Notes: generated by a model not told the origin, from the letters alone. A stretch of 64,000 nucleotides of DNA from Osmia lignaria lignaria (GCF_051020975.1 NC_135038.1:9360001-9424000); one strand, 5' to 3'; positions 34,801 to 48,054 are shown, numbered from the stretch's first letter. Numbers and translations: made by a program.

Positions 34801-35984
34801 GTGGGTTAATTAAAATTAAAAGGTGAATTAGGAAAAAAAATTCTTTCGTTATTTTTGAAATCCGGCAAGTGCGGTGCACCATCCCGAAGGAACCTGTCGA
34901 GGTCAGGAGGGTTCCCGAAGGTCGTGGTAAATCCCGTAGGGCTAACACGATGCACCACTTCATGGGGTACCGTCTGCCCTCTTCGAGGACAGGTACATCG
35001 GTGGGGTATTTGTTTTCACTTGGGAGCTACAGGTGAGGCGAGCACGGTTCGCTCGTCAAAGCTACAGGGAGACCGCACGTAGTTACGACAGGAAATGATT
35101 TTACTTTCATGAAGAGGCGACCTGCTCATTCCCTCTTCTCCGCTATCTTCTCGCAACGTCAGTTTGTTTTTTTATTTGCTCGCCTCAGCATCTCTGGAAG
35201 TCTGTAGGAACGTTTGAGCCACGGTCGACAAGTGAGTTTTTCTTCTTTCACTGTTCATAGAAACGTTTATTTATTTTTAACGATATCCAAGGCAATTATT
35301 GCCTTAAATATTGGTATTTTAGAAGATTTTTTGAAAATATTGCAAAATCTCTGTTTACAGAAATTATCTTCAATTCTTTAGAAATATTCTCTTAGAAATT
35401 TGCAGTCCAGCAATTAAATTCTAGTTCTTTTCTTTCATTTCATAAGCCCAGTGAATTAATTAATATGCGAAGGAAACAGGTTTTTAAAATTATTGAAAGG
35501 AAGCGTGTTATACTTATTGATGAGGTTCTATAAAATTCCATAAAATCTATGTAAATTCTTTGAATTCTTTGAGTCTCTTTGATTTCTCAAATTCTCTAAG
35601 ATTTATGAAAACTGAGAAAACGAGCAATTTCACTATTTTTCTGTCTATTTATTTATCTCTTCGTTCTGTAGAAACCGGTTGTCTGACTATGTAGCTCGAT
35701 AACATCTGAATGTTTTGTTAGATACAGTTTAAAATGTCGTGCGTCAACTTGACTCGGTCTCGTCCACGTCTTTTGCGGGCATCCTTGAAAAATCGAATTC
35801 ACAATCTCGTTATTCCATCCGGATGGCCCTTGTAACCGGTTTCTAAAATACGATCGTCGAATTTTAATCGATTTCAGCCTGTCCATTCCGTTCTGATTTA
35901 GAATCACGCTCTTAATTGGGAAAGAATAATCCAGCTAATTGCAATTATTTAGTTTACTACAGAAAATCAATTTTTGGGTGTAGA

Positions 35985-36145
35985 AAATTCAGTATTAGAA
36001 AAATATAGCGTTAGAATTGTATAATAGAAAATCTTTGACTTAGAATTTTCTACAAAATTAAATTATGAAAGTGTAGAAAGTTCAGTATTAAAAAATATTA
36101 TTTTTAAGATTGTGGAAAATTCAATGTTAGAAAATAATAATTTTA
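35985..36145. repeat. degenerate short tandem repeat
   Basis: Four imperfect units with the pattern TAGAAAATTCAGTATTAGAAA followed by an A/T-rich spacer and TTAGAAT. Confidence 0.65.
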
Positions 36146-36574
36146 GAATAGTGTTAACAAAATTCGTTGAAGGGAAAGATTAACCCTCTTTCAGTCGCCA
36201 TTTCTCAGAAGGAGAAGGTGTCAAGAATGATTACCTTTTTTTCAAAATAAAATATTTCGTTTTACGTTTCAACCTGGCCGAGAGATATTAGATTATGCAA
36301 ATGTTGGTGGACGAATGTTGATCAGATAGAAGGTTGGACTGCCGACGACACTGACGTTGCTGGTGGCATTAGGCGAACGAAGTGACACGATCTTGATTAA
36401 AACTCCGTCCAAGGAATTCTGATTCTCCTCGATCCGTTCACGAACGTTTTCGCGGACATTTGAAATAATAAGCTTAAAATGACTGGGTTCGTGAATCGTC
36501 CAGCAGTAGCTTACAGCCAGACGAGCGAAAGAGATTAATTTCAAGTTCCTTTTCTTAGTCTGTCATTTTATTGC

Positions 36575-37085
36575 TACAGTTGGAAATAATTATACTCTTT
36601 TATGGATATGTATTATTACATTTTTCAAATAAAAATAATTACAAATATAACAAAAGACAAGAGATCCAAATGGTACTCATTTATTTGTTAAATTTTCATT
36701 AATAATTAATTACCGCTCTGACAATTTTTTACCCTTTCAGTTACAAAAATTATTATACTCTTTCATGGATATTTATTATCAACTTTCTTAAATACAGTAT
36801 AGGATAATAAAAAAATTATTACAAATATAACAAAAGACAAGAGATCTAAATGGTACTTATTTATTTGTTAAATTTTCATTAATAATTAATTACCACTCTG
36901 GCAATTTTTTACCCTTTCAGATACAAAAATTATTATACTCTTTCATGGATATTTATTAATTTCTTAAATTCAGTACAGGATAATAAAAAAAATTATTGCA
37001 GATATGATAAAAGACTAGGGATTCAAATACTCATTAATGATTAATTACCATCCTAGCAATTTATTACCCTGTCAGTCACAGAAAT
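36575..37085. repeat. three-unit tandem repeat, about 170 bp unit
   Basis: Units begin near 36585, 36750 and 36925 with TTATACTCTTT(C/T)ATGGATAT and contain TACAAATATAACAAAAGAC, AGAGATC(C/T)AAATGGTACT, TTCATTAATAATTAATTACC and TTTTTTACCCTTTCAG. The first two units are nearly identical; the third is shortened. Confidence 0.85.
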
Positions 37086-37245
37086 CCTAGTTACAACATA
37101 CTGATCGAAGTATCAATAGATTCTTAGCTAACACCAGAAGGTTGATATCTCACCGTTTCACAATTTTTCATTTGCATATAAATAATGGCCTGTTCAGGCT
37201 GTCTTGTTCGTGTAGCTTGTGCTTCGATGAGTCCATGGAAAGGAC

Positions 37246-37274
37246 GAAAAGAAGAAGAAGAAGAAGAAGAAGGC
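37246..37274. repeat. (GAA)n microsatellite
   Basis: About nine GAA/AAG triplets on the plus strand within a GC-richer block. Confidence 0.9.
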
Positions 37275-39469
37275 TGAACTGAAACAGTAGTAGTGACCCC
37301 CGGGGCTGTGCAGCACCAAACAAGAAGTCCCTTCTGACGTCACCGGCAGGTGCATCCAGAAGGCCATCCTTCTCCCTTCGTTTATCCTCTTCGTCTACTT
37401 CTTCTTTCTCTTTCTACCCTTGTATCCTCTGTCCAACGTCCCCTTCTAGCACTCGACCATGTAATCGTACTGATTTCATGATCGAGATACCAGGTTTCCC
37501 TCCACGGATTTGGTTACCTGCTTACATGACGCTGCCTGTTTACGTGTTTGTTTTACGGTGGTGTAAGGAACCGTAGGGCCCTGGGTTACCCGTGGACCAC
37601 GCCGGTTTCAGATTAAAATAATGGCTGTACGTCTGGTCCGGACGTGTGTCTTTCTGCTTTCTTTCTGCTACCCTCGATTTTCTTCAGCCTGCTTTCAAAT
37701 CGTTCCTCCAAACAAACCGTCAAACAAAATTCATATCTCTTTTCATTTTTATCTTTTCGGATTTTCTGATAACCCAATCTAAGAATTTTCAGCGTTCTAA
37801 TATTAAATTTTCAATTTAGTTGATAATATTTTCTTCATCCACCCCTTGGTAAATGAAATTATTCGACAGATAGGGTATTAAATAATTTTTTATGTAATAA
37901 ATATTGTACCAGGTTGTATTTCGGAAGGAAGAACGATGATGAAAGGGGGCGCCAAGAAAAAAATTGGCCAAGGCCGTCACCACCCTTTAAACCCGCACTG
38001 ATCAAATCTCTCCTTCCTATTATGAGCAAAGAGGATACGATTACCCTTTGTAATATACCAAAAGAAAAAAAAGAGTGGTGCTTTTTCAGTAGGATGCTTA
38101 CTCGAATTTCTTGGTATTATTTAAAACTAAAAATGATGGATTTGTTCATTTTCCATGAAAAATTTATTTAATTGCATTCTTGATGTATTTTTATTTGTTA
38201 GAACTGTGACGTTTCTGATTTAATTTACAAATACTTCTGTTAATTTAAATTGTTTTATTTTATTTGGAACCCAGCATGAGTTAAAAAAATAATAATTAAG
38301 GTTGCATCAATACTTGGTAAGGTATCTTATCATCGTATCAATGAACAAGTAGACAGTATCTGAAGGATGAAGTGAAGAGGAATCTTAATAGGTTCATTAA
38401 ATTTTGATGACTTTGTATTTCTCTGCTTCTGTGGCACGATAGGAAAGAAATTTCTTTTATTCTTTTCCAAAGATGAGAAGTTAAATTCAACTTGTGTAAG
38501 CTATAATTAGCCGCTGCCAATCAACTTTTTTGGATTATTAATAATCACAGTGTAGCATAAATAATAATTAATATGCTAAAGAAGCACTATCTCTGTCGTG
38601 TTATAGATGGAAGTGATTAATGCATCTTATAATATTTTTCAAAAGAATAACTGCATATAAAAGAAAGTGCATAATATTAAATTAAAATATAAAAAGTTTT
38701 ATTTTTTTGAAAATTATTTTTAACCCACGAGGGTGTATAAAAATTCAGATCCATCAAATTCTTTTCTTCAAAATCTTTCCTAAGAGAATTTGATGAAAAG
38801 AAATTGTTGAATCTGAATAATAACAATAAAAAGAAAAAAAAAAAAAATAACGCGTCACAGAATCCTAAACACCGTATCAAAAAGGGCAGAGGGAGGAACC
38901 CCTAAAGAACGTGAGGATAGACAAAAAAATGGTACCCCGTTTTAGCTGGGGGGCGAAAAATAACCCGTAATACCGACTACCGTATTCCTTTTTTTGTTTC
39001 TCGCTTCTGCATCGCGCTGCTGGTAATCGTTTTCGGCAGGTAGGCAAACGGCCCTCAGATAGAGATCTTCGTAATTGGAATTTTATCTCTCTCCCCGTGG
39101 ACCAACTATACGACAGGGTGAATTTATAGTAGCTCGACCCTATTACGCTTTTTTCCTGCTTATTAAATATTTTTTTAGGGGTGCCGGTCGATAGGAAATT
39201 TCGGTCATTAGGGCGGTACCATGCGCAATCGGGCCGAATTGCTTTCCGGGCTCTCGATTAGACGATGGAGACTTCAACGCCTGGATTTTTCTAACCCATT
39301 TAGAAAAAAATCTTAGATTTACGTTTATTTAAAAAAAAATTCAGTCCCTACTAATACTTCTATTTACAAATGTTATAAAAATATTATATCTAATATCTTC
39401 CTGCTTCAATTTTTTCTAAGCACAAAATAAATTATTAAATATTGACAAATTATTTTTATTTTGTTGCAG

Positions 39470-39519
39470 GTGAGCGACTGAGGGGTGACAACATCGTTTG
39501 AGAAGCAGGCACCAGAGGG
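39470..39519 (+). ncRNA. candidate non-coding internal exon
   Basis: Polypyrimidine tract and TTGTTGCAG at 39461-39469, then 50 bp of GC-richer sequence and donor GTGAGT at 39520. All frames close quickly. Its layout resembles 101-158; together they might be exons of one plus-strand long transcript. Evidence is only splice-site appearance. Confidence 0.2.
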
Positions 39520-40718
39520 GTGAGTGAAAGAACAATTTACAAAATTTTAATTCGAATTAATAGGAGAAAATTATTGATAATATTATTTGACGAAAAATAA
39601 TTGAACACTGATAAATGTATATTTGCAAAATATTTTGTCCACAAATTTAAACAAAATTGAACAAAGAATATGCAAACGCTCCCAATAGATAAATATCGAA
39701 CAGGACCATTTTCCCACCCACGATTTCCCCTTTCCGTACCGTGCACCGTTGGAACTCTTCTGGCTGGTTGTCCACCCTTGAAAACCCCGCGGAATCCTTT
39801 GTCCCGTGGACCGGTCCAGGAAACTTTCCATAGGCCAACAATAACCCCGACACGACCGACCCTTTCGATCCCTTTGAAATCCACAGAAAGTAAGGGGGAT
39901 GCAATATTATTCAAAATCACGAAAATCTCCGACGGAATTTCCTTATTTTCTGACCTATTCACTCCTCTAGATGCATATCTTGCATCGATGAATGAATACG
40001 TACGGGGTGAGCGAGCGTGGTGCAGGCTGCACCGTGTTCAGGTAAAAAGGGTCAAACCTGTGCACAAAGGGCACACGTGCATGTGGGCCACTCTGTTGGA
40101 CGCAATCACGGGGATGACGCGTCGATCGGGGTAGGACGAATCGGGACCAGTGAAAGAGATTTCAGAGTTTCTTATTCAAGGGTTGCACTCTTCTCTCCTC
40201 TCCTTTTTTTTTTTCACGAAGAAAATACACTTTTCGCAGCTGTCGACATGTGCAGCCTTTCGTTTCCCAGTTTATGGAAAAGGCCAGGTGCGATTGAACG
40301 AGCGTGATTGGAATATTTCTTTGTTTCTACTTGCTGCTCGTTGCACTTGTCTCAAGCTGAACGGTGATTTCTTTTTCCACCAGTTGCTCTTTCACAGGTG
40401 AACCCTTTCTCCGCTCGTACCCTTTCCCTCATTGTTACCCAGGCTAACCCTTTCGGTCTGGTTCAGGTAAAGGGTTGGAGATTTGGGTTAGCGGATCGTT
40501 GGAACAGGTTAGTCTTATTAACGGTTTAATATGTAATGTTGCGTTTGGTTTTGAAAAAATTTAGGGTAGTTTGTGAGGATTTTGATTTTTTTAAAGAAAT
40601 TTGAAAGACAAGTGAAAAAATATTCAGTACAACATTTGGCATAAGTAAATAATGTTTAAATTATTTTATTTAAAAAGGAAAATTAAAAAACTAACTACAT
40701 TTGCTTAGCTTTCGGATG

Positions 40719-40737
40719 GCGGACCATGGAGAGAGCT
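40719..40737 (+). repeat. dispersed core element, copy 12
   Basis: GCGGACCATGGAGAGAGCT, preceded by CTTTCGGATG and followed by CCAAATTCATATTATC, the typical flank. Confidence 0.9.
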
Positions 40738-41045
40738 CCAAATTCATATTATCCTCGTTCAACTCAAAAATGTACAGAATCTTTGTTATTTTTCTTCTTT
40801 TTATTATTAAATTTCTTTCACTTTTACGTCATAGAACTGACCAGTTGTGCTTCAAAGACGTCTGTACATAGAAAATGCTAAAATAGAGTACAAAAGATGC
40901 GCTAAAAAGGAAGAGACAGGATTTTGCTCTGGAAAAAAGCTTGGTGCAAGTTCGAACACGTTTCTGCTCGCCTTCTGTTGATCTTTGAATGCGGAAGATT
41001 GTGTGAAGGCACACGGGCTCCGTTTCGAATCGACCTGCTTTTCTC

Positions 41046-41067
41046 GTTGCAGGTTCGAACCTGCAAC
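41046..41067. repeat. 22-bp perfect palindrome
   Basis: Arm GTTGCAGGTTC and its exact reverse complement with no spacer, centred on TTCGAA. Two more GTTCGAA words lie within 110 bp on either side. It resembles a doubled tRNA T-loop box (GGTTCGAA) but no tRNA fold was found. Confidence 0.85.
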
Positions 41068-42045
41068 CGGCACACAATTCACTTTTTAACTGCACGTGGA
41101 TGCAGCAGAACGTGTTCGAACTTGCTCGTTCGAAGAATATAAAACAGAACCATAAACTCCGGAAATGTAGATTCACCTACTAACCTACTTCGCAATTCAC
41201 GTTAACCCTTTAGGTACCAGGTGCACGAATTAGGGACGTTTTTTGTTTGGCTTTCTAAAAGATTATGGTAGTCACTTTGCTTTTGCAAAATTTTTCATTT
41301 AATTTTAGAACAATGGTGGCTGGGTCATTAGAGACTCAAAATTGCATAGTGTGCATAATAGTGCATAGACAAAATTTAGTAAATTTTCTGATGAAAAATT
41401 TGGAATTTGGAAAAATAAAGTTAGAAAATAAAAATTTAAATTTACTCATAAATAAATTATATCAAAATTTGAAATATATATATTGCTCATAGATTTTTAA
41501 TTATTATTCACTTCTCAATTGATAGTATTATAATTCTAAGAAATTTAAATAAAAATCATTCGATTTTCAAATTTTCCAAATACCCTGTTTAAATGTGCAT
41601 CGTCCTAAGCTGGTCCACAATGATTTTGTCACGTTTTCCTTCGATTCGAAAGGGACCATTTTCCTCGCTGGATTATGCGAGCTCCAGACACCTGAAGATA
41701 GCATTTCCAATCGATCTGCTTGCCTTTCCATCGACTCCAAACCTGCAACAATGTGCACAACGTTCAATTCGCTTTGAGACAGTTACCTCGGAGACTGGAC
41801 ATAGATCTTCTGCCCCGAGGAAGGATGCTGCCGGATGCAGAGATCCTTAAGACCTGCCGCGTTGATTCAAAGACGGATCTAACGTGGGTGGGTACAGGAG
41901 GGCTCTGAAAAAAGAAATGTTCAAAGGGACAGGATGCTAACTCCCTAGTTCGATGCAGGGACACGTATTACCTTCAATGGCGAATTCTCAATGCAACGAG
42001 TGAAATGAAAATTGATTATAGCCACAGCAATCTTTTTCTATGATT

Positions 42046-42192
42046 TTTCTAAGAATCAAAATGTCTGAAAAATTTCATCAAAATCAATAGAGATTTCAAA
42101 AAATCAAAGTGTCTGAAAAATGTCATAAAAATCAATAGAGATTTCTAAAAATCAAAATGTCTAAAAAATTTCATGAAAATCAATAGAGATAT
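42046..42192. repeat. three-unit tandem repeat, about 50 bp unit
   Basis: ATCAAA(A/G)TGTCT(G/A)AAAAAT, T(T/G)TCAT, AAAATCAATAGAGATTT repeated three times with few changes. Confidence 0.9.
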
Positions 42193-43835
42193 AAATTCAT
42201 CAGAATGACACATCTCAAAACCCCATGAGTTCATAAGAAGACTACCAAATGAACCTGATCCAAGCATATTTACCAAGATCGTAATCGAATTACCAAAAGC
42301 AGCCTCCAAATCCAACAGTCAACATTAACACTGTATCGACAATCGAATCGATCGAAATCGATGAACTCCAATTGATTTTCAAGTGAAGGTAAACTCAGCC
42401 CTCATCCACGTAACAGAACAGACCCTAATATCAAATATTTCTTCGTACACCAAGTAAACTATTTCGAGACACCCTTGCGTTTCTTCATCTTCCTCCGAAA
42501 CCACCCTGTCTCTGATCGTTAACGGAAACCCTCGCGAAGAAAGATTCCATGGTGGAAGCGGAGATCCGTTTCCATTTACGAGTTTCTCCATTATGCTCCT
42601 AAATAAACACGCTCGCGAGACTTGCAGCTATGTAAACACAGCCTTAGAGACGGAACTCCCCGACGATCCATCGATCCGAGATTCATCGGTGAAGAAGGAA
42701 AAAAAAAAAAAATGAAAAAAAGAGGGTGGATTTTGAAAAGGGACAACGCGGCATTGAGGCTCGTGGAACCGTGAATCTGCCTTCGGGGCACGGATCCATT
42801 CTTAAAGGATTATCGTTATAAATTATACATTTCCCTTGCTCCTCTTCTTCGGCCTTCTGCTGGATGACCGGTAGCAGCTTAGAGATTTCTATCGTTGGAT
42901 TAACGCGGACCGTGTCATCGCGGTTCCTGTCTATTCGAATCGGACGCGATCGACCCTTTTGGACCTCGCATTTTTTTTTTTTTCAACCTTTTTTCTCCAT
43001 GGGACGAGACTGGAAATCGTTCGCGTTTTGGGGATGAAATACGATCCCTGACCGGCTGTTACGAATTCCCTTTATTCTTTTTTCTTCTTGGGCTTTGGAA
43101 AGTGGACTGGGGGTGCTTTTTGAAGGGTGACATTCGTAGCTTGATTTTAATATTCATGAATTTTATAATATATTGATTAGTCCTAGATAAATTATTTGAC
43201 CTTTTGATTTTTCTTGAAAAGATTTTCTTGAATTTAAAGAAAATTTTATAAAGGGTCAAAAATGACCCTTCTATGCGTCAGATTTCTCTGAAACATGGTT
43301 GATTCGAGTGTCAGGCCCACAGAACGCCCGATGCAACCCCCATCCTTATTCATCCCTCGAATTCGCCTTCAAACGTCGCAACGCCTCCAGTTTTTCCACG
43401 ACTTTTGCGACAATTATACGAAAAACCAGCCGTCCAGTGTATTCAACGTCCGAGATAGTCCCATCAAGTGTACAATGACTTTTTCGCGACGAGGAAGAAC
43501 GTTGGTCGTTCTTCGCCGGTTTTTCTCCTACACAATGTGGAAGCGCCAGAAGAAACTGTTTGATGGGTCTTTCTTGGATACTTTTCTTGGGTTGGAAGGG
43601 TCCTGTGGGCGGAGCGGTCTGCCGAGAAAAGGAGCAGGATGAAGCTTCGTGACCAGCGGGTCATGAGGAGCCTTCAAAGGGGCTGAAATCGAACACGTGC
43701 AACGGTGACTTGGGAGGACCAGGCACAGAGGGGGTTGACGATACAGGGGTACACCGGTCTTTCGAAGATCTTTGAGAAAGATAAAGAGATCTAGAGTGGA
43801 CTGAGTAGCTATGGAAATATTTTATTTTTTATTCT

Positions 43836-44185
43836 TTATGGATATTCCTGTGTCTCAGGGTGGTAGAATTATTTTGAGATAAATTTGGGGTAGTTTTTGA
43901 TAGAATATTTTTTTTAATGAGTATTTTTGTTTTGAACTGAGGAGGTTTTAAGATTAAATTTGGGGCAATTTTTGATAGAATATTTTTTTAAATGAATATT
44001 CTTAGTTTTAAGATAAAATTTGAGACAATTTTTGATACAATATTTTATTTACTGAATATTCTTGTGTTTTTTACTGAGGGGGTTTTAAAATGAAATTTAG
44101 AGTAGTTTCTGATAGAATATTTTTTAAAATGAGTACTCTTGTGTTTTGAACTAAGGACGTTTTAAAGTATGAGGTAGTTTCTTTG
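43836..44185. repeat. degenerate tandem repeat, about 75 bp unit
   Basis: At least four units with TTTTAAGAT(T/A)AAATTTG, GGCAATTTTTGATAGAATAT, TTTTTTAAATGA and ATTCTTGTGTTTT. Confidence 0.75.
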
Positions 44186-45188
44186 TATTTTCAATAATTT
44201 CTTCAGTGTATTTATTTCCGGAAGAACGTCGCTTTTTCCGCAACAAGTACTCGAATAATGATTTTTCTTCCCTTGGTGGTTCCTTTCCAACACAGTGAAC
44301 CTATTAACGTTACTAGAAAACCGATTTTCCTCGAGTTAGTTCACCGTTAAAGACGGAACAACCCGGTGAAATGAACCGCTTCCTAGTTTTCTTCCATGCG
44401 GAAATTCTTGAAGAAAGAGGAAAATAAAAAGAGGAATTTCGAGGGGTAAACGGCGGAAACAGAATTACGCATCCTTGGAAATTATTGTGCAAACTGAAAG
44501 TGCTTGTTCACGAGCAGCAGAAAAAGGCCTGCTCGGGTAATCTTGAAACGGAAGTGGATGATTGAGTGTCTTGGGCCGTGTATTACTATCATCCTTTTAA
44601 TGTATTTTGATGCTGAAAACAAATATGTTTAATTCACAAGCACTTACATAAAAAATTTCACCTTTCTTTTCTAAAAATATCATAATTATCAGGGATGCAC
44701 AGAAAGACACGTAATTAAAAGAAAAAAGAAGATTGACTCTGTTTTTCTAATAACACTCTGGGAACTTCTTCAGCTCCTTCTAATAACACGGAAGATCTCT
44801 GCTGGAAAGAAATTCTTGGTGTGAGATAAAAGGAACACTATCGTGGACTTTGGAGAAATCTACGATAGTCATTAGCCCGTTTCAAATGTAAGAGTGTTTC
44901 TCGATAGGCCATGTGCCTTTTTTTGTCTTCCCTATGGGGATTTGTAGCGTCCATGGGGCACTTGTTGCGCCGTTAGATACACGTGTTCTAATGGATGGGG
45001 TCTTTGAAAGGTATGTAGGTAGGGAAAGAAAAGACAAAAGTAAACCTGAACAGTTCTTCTAAAATGAAAAATTAAATTTTCCGTGTATTAAAATTTATTC
45101 AAAAAACATTTATGATCTTTGTAAAATTTAGAAATATAAAATTTGGAAAATGAAAATAATTTGAAGTACAGAATTAAATTAAAATTGT

Positions 45189-45208
45189 GATTCTCTCCAT
45201 GGTCCGTC
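45189..45208 (-). repeat. dispersed core element, copy 13
   Basis: GATTCTCTCCATGGTCCGTC, followed by ATCCGAGACCC; left flank TACAGAATTAAATTAAAATT parallels copy 15. Confidence 0.88.
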
Positions 45209-45715
45209 ATCCGAGACCCTATTACCCTATTCGTTAATTTTAATTTGAAAATTTTCAACTTGTACTTTTAAAAATCTCATTTTAAAAATAATCTACTATC
45301 ATGCCACGTCGACTTCTGATTTTCACAAAAGCGAAAGTAGCGATTGAAAACGTGCCTTTAGTCCAACATTGAACGCGGTTCGACAAAAGTGGTGCAGCAA
45401 GTTGAATAGTGCGACTTAAGAATAAAAGAAGCCAGTAGAACGGGGGAGTAAAAGAGGAATAAGAAAAGGAGAACGAGGCTCGAAATCGGCGTATCGGTCG
45501 ATTTGAAAGACAGAAACGCCGAGGAAACGACCGGCTTAACGCGGCGTAACGGTGGTCCCATTGCTGAAGACTCGCTGGCCGACTACCTTTCCTCTTCAGG
45601 ATCCTGCTGATGGCTGGCTGGATGTATACCGCGGAAATCGGCGTGACGCGATCGTCTTTTCGAATCCTCTTCTCGGCCGCGTTACACTCGCTCGAACGCC
45701 TCGATTCCGCGTACA

Positions 45716-46036
45716 ATGCTTAGATATAAATCCTTGAAGCGATCTCGGCCTCGCTACCGCGACGAATCGAGGGTGTGCAGCTGCCACTGTCGTCTTAGCA
45801 GCGCGGAAAACAGCCGCGAAAATTCTGCGGCGACACCGTGTCTACTCGGCGTAGAGAATTGTTTCGATCTAGAACCGAGACTGAATAATCTTCTTATTCG
45901 ATCTCGAGTTCATGCTTGTTCGAAGCTGATCGAAGAGCAGCGGGCCGAATTGAGAGGCTGCTTCGAACGATATCGTGCCTTGTTACATCGTCACGGTTCG
46001 GTTAAATGGGACTGGAGTTACCGTAAAATGGGCTGA
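45716..46036 (+). CDS. unverified ORF, 106 aa
   Basis: ATG at 45716 opens a 106-codon frame in a GC-richer block (45500-46030), ending in TGA with an AATAAAAATAAA run about 20-30 bp later that could act as a polyadenylation signal. The C-terminal half (residues 68-98, with KLIEEQRAELRGCFERYRAL) could be helical. No family is recognised, no TATA box is seen, and overlapping ORFs exist on the other strand, so it may well be non-coding. Confidence 0.2.
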   Translation: MLRYKSLKRSRPRYRDESRVCSCHCRLSSAENSRENSAATPCLLGVENCFDLEPRLNNLLIRSRVHACSKLIEEQRAELRGCFERYRALLHRHGSVKWDWSYRKMG

Positions 46037-46124
46037 ATGTAAAGGAAACTTGAAATAAAAATAAATCAATTAATTAGAAATTATTCTGGGTTCGACGGAT
46101 GTCGGTGTCGAGCATTCATTGTAT

Positions 46125-46265
46125 GTTGCAATCAGTAACCAGTCAGGTTTTATTAAGAGTATCAAAGGGGCATTTATATAGTCTTTTTTGCAAGATTTTA
46201 AGCTTTAAATTGATATATCATAAGTGCCATTTTGTGATACTTTTCTGTCATGAAATCATCCCAGA
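46125..46265 (+). repeat. dispersed repeat D2, first of a pair
   Basis: TGTTGCAATCAGTAACCAGTCAG, TATTAAGAGTATC, TTTTAAGCTTTAAATTGATA, TATCATAAGTGCCATTTTG, GATACTTTTCTGTCATGAAA in order. Confidence 0.8.
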
Positions 46266-46299
46266 GTTCTTAGGTTTCGAAATTGGATATAGTACAGCA

Positions 46300-46440
46300 G
46301 CACTGTTCGTTGCAATTCACAACCAGTCAGTTTATATTAGGAATATTCACACTCACTTCTTCTAGAAGCTTTAAGCTTGAAATTGATGTGCCATAAGTGC
46401 CATTTTGAGATATTTTTCTGTCATGAAATTGTATTGGATT
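46300..46440 (+). repeat. dispersed repeat D2, second of a pair
   Basis: GTTGCAATTCACAACCAGTCAG, TATTAGGAATATTC, CTTTAAGCTTGAAATTGATG, CATAAGTGCCATTTTGAGAT, TTTTCTGTCATGAAAT; same direction as the first copy and about 175 bp away, so locally tandem. Confidence 0.8.
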
Positions 46441-46559
46441 TTCTAGAGTTCAAAAATCCATTATTTCTAAAGCCTTCTATGAATATTTTATTCAGCCATT
46501 TTCAGTTATGCAAAATGCAACAACTTAATATTTACAAAATGGTGGATAGAAATTCAACG

Positions 46560-48050
46560 CCTAAGAGCAGCTAATCCAAAGCTTTAGCACACGTTTTGCC
46601 AAATTCGAAGAAAGAACGCGACGAGAAACTCGGTCACGCGTGGGATGCATCTTAACCCCCTTAAAGACGATCTCTCACTCCGGTTCTCGATCCTTTTGGG
46701 TGGATCGGAGATCAAGGGCCGATTATAACCTTCAGGATCGTTTCTGAGCCCCGAGGGCAGAATGGCTATTTGGAAAACACGAGTTCTAGCCAGGCAATCT
46801 TCACGCGCCACCGGAGAAATTTAACGATACGATTTCGAAAGATTTACCCCTGGTAAATTCTAACGCTGAGGTGTGGACTTTGACGCACGGCTGGCCACGT
46901 GACAATAAAATTCTTTCATACGTGCCAACGGAGGTAAAAAAAACATCAACAAATTCGTACAATAGACGAAGGAATGGAAAGAGATTCAAGGATGAGCTTG
47001 AGATTCTAGTTCAGGGTGTTCGTACAGCTGGGTCTTATTTAGTCCGCTCTGATTCGGTAATCTAACAATTTCTGCTTTGAGCAGACTTCGATGGAAGGTA
47101 GTAAAGGATTATAGATTAAATAGGAAGCTGAATTTTATTCATTTGAATTTTGGAGACTTTTTATCCCAGAAAAATATAAATGCTTTTCTGAACTCTCAAA
47201 CGACGGACCATGGAGAGAACCCTAATATATTAAACTCTTTTGTTTGAAATTTGTACATTTAACTGTAGGTTAATTTAATGATTCATTTCGGTTATTTAAT
47301 TTTATATTTCATATCATTTTTATTTTCATTAAAATGAATACAGAAATGATAAATAATAGAATATGTAATTGCTTTATGTATATCGAAGACATAAGTACAC
47401 GTACACGCCATAGAAATGATCCATGGTATTCATCGAACGCTTTCAGAAGAAACGCAATATCTGCTGAAGGATATAGGGGGTTGTTGAAGAAGATCGAACA
47501 CCTGCACCCTCTCGTCGGACATAGTTAGCCCCGATCCCGCATACGATCCCTTTTCTCGGTTGCCAGGGCCAGGTCTCCGCCCACAAGTCCGTGGGGCCCC
47601 CATAGAAATCGTGCAGCGGTCCCAATTTACGGGTTCCCTATTCCCTTTTTTTTTCTTCGTCTCTTCCTTCGGCGTTCTCCGTTCACCTTACCCGATGCCA
47701 GATCTCCTCCCGCAACGCGGAAAGGACGAGGTTACCGTTCGAAACTAATTTGACTGGTTCCAGGACCACCGTCCACCGGAAGTAGTTTTTCGAACTTTCA
47801 GGGGTCGATCTCGAGCAGGTCTTGGCCGATGCCAATTAGCGATCCTACGCTGTTAAATGACGTGACTGAGCGATCCTGTTCGTGACTTTTTTATTTAGCC
47901 GCCATGTGGGTGTTCGCTCGATCATTTTCTGTCACTTGTCTCGGTAATTGGTTCTATAATGATTTTTTTAAAGTGCTAGTTAATTTTCTACTTATCATGA
48001 TTTAATTGGGTGGACTGATTTTGAAATTGCACTAATTAAATTATTTTCTT
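46560..48050. other. intergenic DNA
   Basis: GC-richer stretches at 46610-46920 and 47420-47900; CACGTG near 46898; core copy 14. No gene recognised. Confidence 0.5.
47202..47221 (+). repeat. dispersed core element, copy 14
   Basis: GACGGACCATGGAGAGAACC, preceded by AACTCTCAAAC; right flank TAATATATTAAACTCTTTTG nearly equals the reversed flank of copy 3. Confidence 0.88.
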
Positions 48051-48054
48051 CTTT

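Larger units (their letters stand above)
34810..40700. other. intergenic DNA
   Basis: No gene recognised. GC-richer islands: 34855-35100, 35740-35900, 37190-37660, 38890-39290, 39690-39900, 39960-40150. AT-rich minisatellites lie between. Minus-strand ORF 39537-39962 (141 codons) is not similar to a known family. 40390-40480 has several (T)AACCCTTTC words in both orientations. Confidence 0.5.
41070..45180. other. intergenic DNA
   Basis: TTAACCCTTT at 41202-41211; GC-richer islands at 41580-41960, 42380-42620, 42780-43060, 43290-43770 and 44440-44580; CACGTG near 41093, 43697 and 44982. No gene recognised in any island despite ORFs up to 115 codons. Confidence 0.5.

Noticed and set aside
39537..39962. 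141-codon minus-strand ORF
   Set aside because: No known domain, competing frames in the same block, no promoter or splice signals.
41040..41110. tRNA-like T-loop sequence GGTTCGAA
   Set aside because: It is part of a perfect palindrome, and no acceptor, D or anticodon stems can be drawn around it.
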